Source: Megaustenia siamemsis
Lineage: Eukaryota; Mollusca; Gastropoda; Stylommatophora; Ariophantidae
Direction of reading: 5' to 3'
NCBI GenBank assembly: GCA_032433765.1
Contig: JAVIAB010000160.1
Span: 15,182,307 to 15,246,306 of the forward strand
Length of the DNA stretch: 64,000 nucleotides
A program made the position numbers and the translations under genes. Shown piece after piece: positions 54,891 through 64,000 of the stretch. The notes under the pieces are model-generated. The model saw only the letters and a list, made by a program, of their open reading frames with translations. It had not been told where the DNA came from and made no database searches. Within the stretch, counting starts at the first letter, position 1; the number at the start of each line of letters is the position of its first letter.

Positions 54891-55175
54891 AGACACAATT
54901 CAATTAACGAGAGAAACATGTCAGGAAATTAACAGCAGAATTCATAAACAACTGTAAACACAAAAAGATACGCATGGACATGCTCGCCCAGGATAGCAGC
55001 GTGACACAAAATGATGGAAATGGTGATTATGGCACATCATTTATGAAATCACTTCGTGCTTGGAATGAAGTTGCATAAAAGAACTCATCGCATAAACTCT
55101 AGATAATGTACAAACTAATTCTCGCACAACGATTTTACAAATGAACAAAGCATAACAATAAAAGGACAATAACGG

Positions 55176-55226
<51 letters not shown>

Positions 55227-55539
55227 TTCATAAGTTTGTTTCACAATTTACTAACACATAAAGCGCATATGAATAATAATATGTCAAAAAGTTATAAAGC
55301 AGACATTCACTTTATAGATGATGGAGTAAAGTAATCTAATCATAGGTATGTTACTGAAGGGTGTATCAATTTGTTTTCTGTTAAGGAAGTCACTTGGTAG
55401 TCATACGTTCCGTGAGTCTATTCTCTATGGTGTCAAAAAGGCAAAGAAACAAATTATTTTATTGAAAAGTGGACATCTTTTTACTAATAGGTTTTTTTAG
55501 AAAAAATTACGCCACACTATCTAGTTCTCTCTCTCTTCC

Positions 55540-55577
<38 letters not shown>

Positions 55578-55690
55578 TTCACTTCCTCTTACACACTTTC
55601 TAGTATCGAGGAAGATATAAAGCTCTAATTCTAGCCATTTGTACAGCATTAACTATTTTCAAATAATGTTGTAATGTTTGTGGAAAATTG
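54891..55690. other. Unassigned, with (AT)n and (CT)n microsatellites
   Basis: (AT)n at about 55171-55221 and CT-rich at about 55527-55575. No gene is seen. Confidence 0.6.
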
Positions 55691-55699
55691 TCAACCCAT

Positions 55700-56178
55700 T
55701 TTACTCTTCTTCCACCTTCTATTCTGATAAAGGCCTTGTATGGTAAGGACATTTCTTGACATTCTTGTCTAGTCTTTTTTCACCTTCTCTTCTGATATAG
55801 GCCTTGTATGGTAAGGCCATTTCTTGACATTCTTGTTTAGTCTTTTTTCACCTTCTATTCTGATAAAGGCCTTGTATGGTAAGGACATTTCTTGACATTC
55901 TTGTCTAGTCTTTTTTCACCTTCTCTAATGATATAGGCCTTGTATGGTAAGGCCATTTCTTGACATTCTTGTCTAGTCTTTTTTCACCTTCTTTTCTGAT
56001 ATAGGCCTTGTATGGTAAGGACATTTCTTGACATTCTTGTCTAGTCTTTTTTCACCTTCTCTAATGATAGAGGCCTTGTATGGTAAGGACATTTCTTGAC
56101 ATTCTTGTTTAGTCTTTTTTCACCTTCTCTTATGATATAGGCCTTGTATGGTAAGGACATTTCATGACATTCTTTCCA
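55700..56178 (+). repeat. ~68-bp tandem repeat, about 7 copies
   Basis: Units: TTCACCTTCTCTTCTGATAT + AGGCCTTGTATGGTAAGGAC + ATTTCTTGACATTCTTGTCT + AGTCTTTT. Confidence 0.94.
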
Positions 56179-56239
56179 GATGAACAAACCATTTTATTTG
56201 TCGTCTCTGTATGTCGTTCAAAAGTAATTCAATCCCCAT

Positions 56240-57690
56240 TATCTCTGTATACAACATTTCTTATTTTGTCTTCAGGTCATTATACAACATTTCTTGTTTT
56301 GTCTTCAGGTCATTATACAACATTTCTTGTTTTGTCTTCAGGTCATTATACAACATTTCTTGTTTTGTCTTCAGGTCATTAGACAACATTTCTTGTTTTG
56401 TCTACTGGTCATTAGACAACATTTCTTGTTTAGTTTTCTGGTCATTAGACAACATTTCTTGTTTAGTCTTCTAGTCATTAGACAACATTTGTTGTTTAAT
56501 TTTCTAGTCATTAGACAACATTTCTTGTTTAGTTTTCTGGTCATTAGACAACATTTCTTGTTTAGTCTTCTAGTCATTAGACAATATTTCTTGTTTAGTT
56601 TTCTGGTCATTAGACAACATTTCTTGTTTAGTTTTCTGGTCATTAGACAACATTTCTTGTTTAGTTTTCTGGTCATTAGACAACATTTCTTGTTTTGTTT
56701 TCTGGTCATTAGACAACATTTCTTGTTTAGTCTTCTAGTCATTAGACAACATTTCTTGTTTAGTTTTCTGGTCATTAGACAACATTTCTTGTTTAGTCTT
56801 CTGGTCATTAGACAACATTTCTTGTTTAGTCTTCTAGTCATTAGATAACATTTCTTGTTTAGTCTTCTCGTCATTGGTCACCATTTCTTGTTTAGTTTTC
56901 TGGTCATTAGACAACATTTCTTGTTTAGTCTTCTAGTCATTAGACAACATTTCTTGTTTAGTCTTCTAGTCATTAGACAACATTTCTTGTTTAGTTTTTT
57001 GGTCATTAGACAACATTTCTTGTTTAGTCTTCTAGTCATTAGACACCATTTCTTGTTTAGTTTTCTGGTCATTAGACAACATTTCTTGTTTCGTCTTCTA
57101 GTCATTAGACAACATTTCTTGTTTAGTCTTCTAGTCATTAGACAACATTTCTTGTTTAGTCTTCTAGTCATTAGACAACATTTCTTGCTTAGTTTTTTGG
57201 TCATTAGACAACATTTCTTGTTTAGTTTTTTGGTCATTAGACAACATTTCTTGTTTAGTTTTTTGGTCATTAGACAACATTTCTTGTTTAGTCTTCTAGT
57301 CATTAGACAACATTTCTTGTTTAGTCTTCTAGTCATTAGACAACATTTCTTGCTTAGTTTTTTGGTCATTAGACAACATTTCTTGTTTAGTTTTTTGGTC
57401 ATTAGACAACATTTCTTGTTTAGTCTTCTAGTCATTAGACAACATTTCTTGTTTAGTCTTCTAGTCATTAGACAACATTTCTTGTTTAGTCTTCTAGTCA
57501 TTAGACAACATTTCTTGCTTAGTTTTTTGGTCATTAGACAACATTTCTTGCTTAGTTTTTTGTTGTCTTTTTTTTAGTCTTCTAGTTATTAGACAACATT
57601 TCTTGTTTAGTTTTCTAGTCATTAGACAACATTTCTTGTTTAGTTTTCTGGTCATTAGACAACATTTCTTGTTTAGTCTTCTGGTCATTC
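56240..57690 (+). repeat. 33-bp tandem array, about 43 copies
   Basis: The unit is TCATTAGACAACATTTCTTG + TTTAGTCTTCTAG, with alternating CTT/TTT and CTA/CTG variants. The period keeps frames open on both strands (184, 240, 167 and 218 codons). No upstream gene, start context or conserved non-repeat sequence supports coding. Confidence 0.95.
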
Positions 57691-58004
57691 CACGCGGCTT
57701 TCTGAAACATCTCTCTCTATAGTGACTTTCAGGTTTGTTCATGTTTGGTCCTTATAGAGTAATGTGAGATTGAATATACTCGATATACGATTTTTATTTG
57801 TGATGATAGGTACTGTCACGTGCTATGGGCTATCTATCCCGATATGTTTTTTGCTTGTTAAAAAGAATATCTATTTCTTATACAATTTGTCATCTTCAGA
57901 AAATGTTGTATCCTAGATATCTGAGTTCTATCACTTTAACACGAGATGTTCTACAGCTATAGCTGTGCTTACACCTATTGTTGTCGTCATACTGTCATGA
58001 CTAT
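57691..58004. other. Unassigned, no gene seen
   Basis: Ordinary AT-rich sequence. Confidence 0.4.
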
Positions 58005-58600
58005 CGATTGGTTATTGGTAATGGAAGGCCTCGGTATCACTGCAAACGAATTAAAATCCACATTTTGCTCAACCGCCCGTGCCAGTGGAATCATCCGAAT
58101 TACTAACTCATCTCCCAAACAAAGAAAGGTAACAATAGTCCCCATCGTAGCAGTCGCAGCACACGCTAAAAGACATAAGACGAAACCGCGCAGAAAGTGA
58201 ACACATCCAACTGTTCCCTGTCATACGACATCATCATTCACCGTAAACAAGCGGAATATCGAAAAAGGATCAAAACGGATGAGACACACAGCTCACGGTG
58301 TGCACAGAGCACTTAACTCAGTAGCTCCTGCAACAAGCAGGACTTGGAATATGAGGAAACTGCAGGAAGGAACACTTTTCAGACATAGCCTTCAATGGTT
58401 CCTGCCGCCTATCCATGATATACCATGAAAGTTCACGTCCTCCCGAAAATAATTATCGTCGTATCACTTGATGATCTTAGGCCATCGTTGATGACTCCAA
58501 TTTCGAATATATAGACACACAATCAGTCGTCAAATTTGTGTTCCACAAACCTATATCCGAGTACTATATTCTAACTTGGTATGTGACCGATATCTTGTCT
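58005..58600 (+). mobile_element. Repeat X, copy 3
   Basis: It is continuous through GGTATCACTGCAAACGAATT, giving the empty-site form of the insertion at 11238. It shares the whole order of blocks with 11200-11980. The 84-codon frame at 57946-58200 is not conserved in the other copies. Confidence 0.7.
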
Positions 58601-59118
58601 GTGTTCGCTCTTCACAATATTTATGACATATTCATGACAACAATATTTATGACAATATTTATGACATATTTATGACACAATATTTATGACTTTATTTATG
58701 AGGTTGGTAGTTAAGTCCATATTACTTTCTTCTTTAACGGTCAGTCTCGATTGTTTGGCACCAAACCCCAGCCTGATATTTTTTCAGGTTTTTATGCTCG
58801 AAATCACCTAGAAGTCTGACAATCTGCAGTCATGATCCTGGTGAACCCACCCTACTTAAGAATGCTAATAAGTTAACTTGCTCGACCCAACCACATCCGA
58901 TGATCAATTGCCTTCTGCTGCACAGTTTTACATAGTTTCCTATTACTGCATTCTGAATATTGTTTTGTTTATTAGCGGACGCAATTTTTTAATCTCTAGT
59001 GAAGCTTCGAGGGACAGAATGTTGCGAGAATATCACTATTTTCTATCTTTCACATCGGCAGACATGTGCTTAGGTGTCCCTCGCCACATAGGCAGATATT
59101 CTCCGACTTCAGAGGTAT
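58601..59118. other. Unassigned, ATTTATGACA repeats and an antisense SINE3 piece
   Basis: About six ATATTTATGACA units lie at 58615-58700. Positions 59072-59125 are the complement of the SINE3 body (CCTCGCCACATAGGCAGATA). No gene is seen. Confidence 0.5.
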
Positions 59119-59130
59119 TCTCATATTTTT

Positions 59131-59484
59131 ATCATCATTTGTGGGGGACTCGGTAGCCTAGTTAAGAAAAACACCCACCCAACTGGGCTAACGACTTTCT
59201 GACAACCCGTATTCGATTCCCGCTGGAAGTAGCAAGTAGTGTTAGTTTGTACTCGTGGTTAGAGGAAAAATAACACTGCGGTCGACCCAGCCGCCAGCAG
59301 AAATGAGTATCAGGGTATTATTTTGTGAAGGTGATGAATGCCGCCTCGCATCGTGAGTTTCGATACTTGAAGCGACACTATCCAGAAGTATCCGAACGCT
59401 TCTGGATAGCCAGGCGAGCTCATATGGGAGAAAACTCGCGTGCTAAGAAGCCGATTCAATTTTCGTACTTTACGTTTACCTTTA
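59131..59484 (+). mobile_element. SINE1 copy with 12-bp TSD
   Basis: It is flanked by TCTCATATTTTT at 59119-59130 and 59485-59496. The head has box B ATTCGATTCCC. The body is CGGTCGACCCAGCCGCCAGC. The 3' end is TCGTACTTTACGTTTACC. Confidence 0.88.
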
Positions 59485-59526
59485 TCTCATATTTTTTCAC
59501 GTGAAGAGCTTTCACGTTTTTGGCTA

Positions 59527-61639
59527 TAGCTTGTTTCATAACTCGTGCCCAACTTTTAAAATCGATAGCTTTTTAACCGCTTGTTGTAAGTTGTTCAAAA
59601 TTTGCATGTAAAGTTATAATAATTAGGACCCAACAGGGAATTAATTTCATTTTAAAAAAAACATTTGGTTATTATTGTTGCTTATTTGATTTATATAAAT
59701 TTATAACGACCCATTGATGTAGTCAAAACTTAATGTTTACAGTATTTTAAGTTAAAAATAGCGAGTAAAAATCCATACACGGTCAAATTGACGTGTTTGC
59801 ACGCTTTTACCGTGGTTTTTTGACACAATTAAACACTTATAAAAAACACGAGAAATTGTGTGTTCCATTTCCGTTCATTCATAGGTGCAGACGTGGAACG
59901 ATAACATTTATCATGAGTCTTAAAATGAAATTCTGCAGTTTACAAAACATCGCAATAAAAATGTATGACTATTTTTGCAAAGAGGCTAAACGAGGAAGAT
60001 TATTTCATTCTTTAGAAAACCCTGAGAGTAGGACAAGACACATTTTGGATTTATCTAAACGGTCATTTAATCGCTGGATTCAAGCACGTGACCGTCAATG
60101 TTCAAAATATACAAAATCACAAGGAAGAGCAAAAATGTTGGATAATTTCGACAGTGAACTTATTAGAAGTGAAATTCGCAAAATGTTGGGTATGAATGAA
60201 ACTGTTACAATAAGAAAATTAAAAGTATCGCTGAAAAAGAACAACAGTATTGAAATATCAAAGTCTACATTATGGAGGAATGTGAGAGCTGCAGGATTTA
60301 CATTCAGAAAGTATTCCAATGGACGAAACATCATCTGTGAGAAGCCACATATAGTAGTCATGAGAAGCAAGTACTTACGTGAAGTAAAAGAGGTGCGCAA
60401 GCTAGGTTATGATATTGTGTACTTGGATGAAACATGGATCAATGCTCTCCACACTAACCAAGGGGAATGGCAGTCATCAGATGGAAAGATTAAGAGATTA
60501 ATACCTAGCAGCAAAGGACAGCGCTTGATAATTGCTCATGCAGGTAGTCGACAACATGGACTAATACAGAATGCAGAGCTCATTTTTCTTTCAAAATCCA
60601 TAGACAATCGGGATTATCACTCTGAGATGAATGGTCACATATTTAGACATTGGATTGAAAATTCTGTTCTCCCATCACTAGATCGACCATCTTGCCTAAT
60701 AATGGACAATGCAGTGTACCACAACATTGTTGCACTTGAAGATAAAGTCCCGACGTCATCCAGTACAAAAGATGCTATTAAGATATGGCTCACAAAGGAG
60801 CACATACAATGTAATAACATGTACTGAAAACCTGAATTACTATCTCTAGTAAAGCAAAAAACAAAGGACAAAGATTTTTCAAATAGATAAGATTATCCAA
60901 GAGCACGGTCATATAAGTTTGAGGCTGCCACCTTACCATGCTCATTTAAATCCAATAGCACTAATCTGGGCAAAATTAAAAGCACAAGTGGCAGATGAAA
61001 ATACAACATTCAAAATATGCGATGTAAAGACTCTTGCTAATCTCGCTTTATTAAATATAGACAAAGATAATTGGGCTAAATGTGAAGACCACGTCTTAAA
61101 ACAGGAAGAGGAATATTGGAAAAATGATGGTTTGTGGAATGTTCAACCCCAAACAGTTATTGATCTTTTAGACTCGTCTGATTCAGAATGAAAGTATATA
61201 GCCCCCACAATGTTGGCCCCTATATTACCTTAAATTAGTTCAACAAACGGTCCTTATCAGGACCACACAACTATGAAAATTGGACATACAGGTATACCTT
61301 GATATTATCGTCCGTCCTCGAACTGAGAAGACAATAATTCTCCTGGTGTTCTGTCTTATTAGGTTATTTCCCCATTACGGCCACGCCTTTACCTAGTGAA
61401 AATTAATCATAGACCAGCAACTACGGTAATTTCTATTCTTTAGGGGTTCACAATTTACAATTTTGACAAACATCAAAGAAATTCGCCGCTTTAAGAAAAC
61501 TGCAGCTGCAAGATATTTGTTAAATACATTTAAAGGGTCTTTTGCATTCTAATAACATTTGGAAAATTTCAACAGTTTTTGACAAACGGTTACTGAGTAA
61601 TAGCGTTTTGAAGTTGGGCACGTGATTTGAAACGAGCTA
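59527..61639 (+). mobile_element. Tc1/mariner-superfamily transposon, inactive copy, TA duplication
   Basis: TA at 59525-59526 and 61640-61641. It is 2113 bp, with the same terminal repeats and layout as 49808-51920 and only scattered differences. Confidence 0.95.
59913..61191 (+). pseudogene. DDE transposase, inactivated copy
   Basis: It matches the 50193-51470 gene from MSLKMKFC onward. A premature TGA at 60825-60827 and an extra A near 60855 break the frame. Beyond them the frame resumes to the end at 61191. The catalytic Glu codon is GCA (Ala) at 60958-60960 (NPIALIW instead of NPIELIW), so even the rejoined core would lack a catalytic residue. The Asp blocks YLDETW and IMDNAVYH are intact. 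Confidence 0.93.
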
Positions 61640-61641
61640 TA

Positions 61642-61959
61642 GACCTTCTTTCCTATTACATTTGTATCGGCCAGCGACCATCTTTACCTTACTCTGATTT
61701 CCAGCAACCAAGGGTTCTCAAATGTGTACGAGTGGACACAGGACCGCTTCCGCCATTACTCCAGAGGACTAGTCGTCGGATTTCACTGACCAAATGAGAG
61801 AGTCAAGCAACGAAGATACCTGGTACGCTGTAAATAAAGCCGCCTGTAGTTGGATCCACACCCCGGACCTTTTGCATAGAGGCTGAGGCTTTACATCTGG
61901 ACCACTCAGATTCTCCACCCCCTACCCTTTCAGTGTGTAAACTTGCGGAGGAAACAAGA
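61642..61959. other. Unassigned, no gene seen
   Basis: Moderate GC, with no coding frame and no copy elsewhere in the window. Confidence 0.4.
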
Positions 61960-62490
61960 CCTATCCACGAGAATCACCATCATCATCGATTGTTATGAAG
62001 GGTGGTTGAAGCGAAGGATGGTTACCATAGAGCACCATTCTGCTCTGTCTCGCTTTGATGGTACAGGTTGTCATAGGCTGACTTGTCCATCTTTTGATTT
62101 TACTCGTCAATGTTAGTCTTGGTCTGCCGCTGCCTCTTTTACCATGTATTTTCCCCTCCAAGATTACTTTTAGTAGGCTGCTGTATATTTTAACATGGCC
62201 CAAAACTCGTAATTGTATTGTTTGACTGTTTCTTGAATAAGATATTCTAATTTCCCTTCTTAATATAGAGTCCTAACATTCCAAGTACTTATTTTTAGAA
62301 CTTTCCTCCGACATAAGTTCGAATTCCTCTCCATGGCTTCCTCTGGACTAGTATGTGATGAGGCTCCAATCTTTTTCACGGTGGTCTGACATATTCGTCT
62401 TTCGTGTCCTGAATATGCCTCTTGTGTACCACACACTTTGCGGTTTTCGCTTTCTGGGACGTTGGTCATTGCTGACTCTTCCACCCCACC
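61960..62490 (-). mobile_element. Internally deleted non-LTR element: endonuclease start joined to 3' tail
   Basis: Reading the minus strand from 62484, the frame reaches KISTWNVRTLY, the first motif of an APE-type endonuclease. It stops at about 62255 and runs directly into the T2 tail: HVKIYSSLLKVILEGKIHGK, GRPRLTLTSKIKRW, then a CATCATCATC tail. The ~2.5-3 kb that normally lie between are missing. Confidence 0.7.
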
Positions 62491-63798
62491 AACCGTTACA
62501 GACGTTTTACATTTCGGGATGGATATTCCCGTCTGCCTGGCGCGACAGTGAAAAACAATGACCTATCATTGATAGGTCTATCTCAAATGAAAAGAAGATA
62601 AATACCCACTTAACAACGAGAATTTCCACCGTCAACCAGCCTGTCAGAAGTTAAACAACCACAACAAGCGTGAGCAGAACATAAAATCCAAGAAGCACAC
62701 CGCGTGTCTCCGAGAATAGCCTTCAAAAAATAAAAAAAATACCTTTACGACACATAGTACCATCACTGGTGTATATACGGGGGCTCACAATAGAACCAGA
62801 GGGATAAAGGCCGCTTGGTCAAGCAGTCGCCACGACGTGTGAGACCTAACATTTGTATTTTACCCCCGATAGAAAATATCCTTTCTGTCTACCGCGGGTT
62901 GCGAACACCGCACGCCGGCTTTTCAGCTAACGAAACTGTGGTTTTAGCTACACGGTCACACGCACCTCTCTTCAAAGAGAGAGAGAATTTTTGGAGAAAA
63001 TAAAACACTAAACATTAGCAACATTCATTAGAAAATTTGGAACAGAGACCCTGTTTAATGAAGACAATTGTAGGAAATGGTTCTAGCGCAATCTGTGTGT
63101 TTATGTGCTCCTTAACCACTATCATCGACATCAAATCCGTGCTTGTGGGCGAATCTCGTAAAATTATCACGTATATTATGTATCTTTTTGCAAGAATAAA
63201 CATGACTAATGCTATGACTGTTTATTATTGCAAACTAATTAACACCATAGACTCCAAGCACACGCTACACAACGCGAAAATATAGGTCGTTATTGATTAA
63301 TTAGCAAGGACAGCTACATTCAGAAATATACAATGTATGGATATATAATTGTGGGCTTTTGAATACATAAACGTACATATTGGACACACACATACATGCA
63401 TAACAATGCACACTTCTTTCGACGCATAAACGTTAGACATTATATTATTTATGTCTTTATTTGCCTTAAGAATAAATTTTAATATGGTGCATCCCAGAAT
63501 TGTAGTTGAATATTTGTGGTTCCTTTTTTATATAGGCAAGATAACAAGAAACATACGAGTATTTATAACACGTTAAGTATGTAATAAAATATTATAAAAG
63601 GCACGATAATGATATATCTACATACATTACTAAAAATATTATGTGAATCCTTAGGTATTTGTACAAATTATACGATATCCCTAATGCAGGGACGTTTCAT
63701 TGAAGGAAGCTGTGGCCAGGAAAATCAATAAGAAAAGGGGCACAATGAAGCACATTCAGCCTTTCATACATAGCTTGGTAGTTATCAGTCTCTTACAC
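62491..63798. other. Unassigned, no gene seen
   Basis: It holds a small perfect palindrome GACCTATCA/TTGATAGGTC at about 62560-62578. Short frames (62, 82 codons) have no motifs. Confidence 0.4.
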
Positions 63799-64000
63799 TG
63801 CTACAGGTGTACTAGATCACGTGACTTCATTAAGTTACGTTCACTTTAACTACAGGTGTACTAGACCACTTGACTTCATTAAGTTACGTTCACTTTAACT
63901 ACAGGTGTCTAGATCACTTGACTTCATTAAGTTACGTTCACTTTAACTACAGGTGTACTAGATCACGTGACATCATTAAGTTACGTTCACTTTAACTACA
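63799..64000 (+). repeat. 49-bp tandem repeat running off the window end
   Basis: About four units of CTACAGGTGTACTAGATCAC + GTGACTTCATTAAGTTACGT + TCACTTTAA. It is unrelated in sequence to the 49-bp array in intron 3. Confidence 0.95.

Noticed and set aside
62560..62578. Perfect short palindrome as an operator or terminator
   Set aside because: An isolated 19-bp inverted repeat in AT-rich animal DNA with no gene nearby is expected by chance.

Overview
The window is animal nuclear DNA. It has AT-rich intergenic and intronic sequence, GT-AG introns, tRNA-derived SINEs, non-LTR retrotransposons, Tc1/mariner-type DNA transposons and many minisatellites, and no bacterial or viral gene organisation. 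The mix suggests an invertebrate, plausibly a lophotrochozoan such as a mollusc. That is inference from repeat style only and cannot be settled from the sequence.

The only host gene I can support lies on the + strand from 2315 to 36489. It is the 3' part of a rhodopsin-class (class A) peptide-type G protein-coupled receptor, in five exons: 2315-2438, 6794-7014, 10402-10576, 28840-28965 and 36235-36489. The join stays open for about 300 codons. It runs from the Tyr of the DRY motif through TM4, TM5, the third intracellular loop, TM6 (CWGP) and TM7 (NPIIY) to the C-terminal tail and stop. The N-terminus and TM1-TM3 must lie upstream of the window. The loop exon at 10402-10576 has no long Met-started ORF and was found by splice phase and by the canonical basic motif before TM6.

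The introns (4.4, 3.4, 18.3 and 7.3 kb) are packed with repeats. Intron 1 holds a 55-bp array that looks like copies of the exon 2 acceptor junction. Intron 3 holds a 49-bp x ~36 array and two RTE-like retrotransposons with target-site duplications (TSDs), one 5'-truncated (21501-23801) and one full-length (23934-27162). Intron 4 holds long arrays rich in GTGAGT/GTAAGT-like words and an array that abuts the last exon.

Downstream of the receptor there is no host gene. At 37405-45477 a third RTE copy is split by a composite insertion, a SINE and a 5.2-kb palindromic element with ~1.3-kb inverted arms. From 45.6 to 53.2 kb there are retrotransposon tails, an antisense RNase H fragment, and a SINE whose promoter region has expanded into a 25-bp minisatellite. 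That SINE was then hit by an intact Tc1/mariner-like transposon (49808-51920) and a solo LTR (52164-52689). From 53.7 to 57.7 kb there are four minisatellites. A second, dead copy of the DNA transposon sits at 59527-61639. The last 2.4 kb are mostly unassigned and end in a 49-bp array running off the window.

Positions of array edges and old repeat edges are approximate to about 10-30 bp. Exons and TSDs were located base by base.
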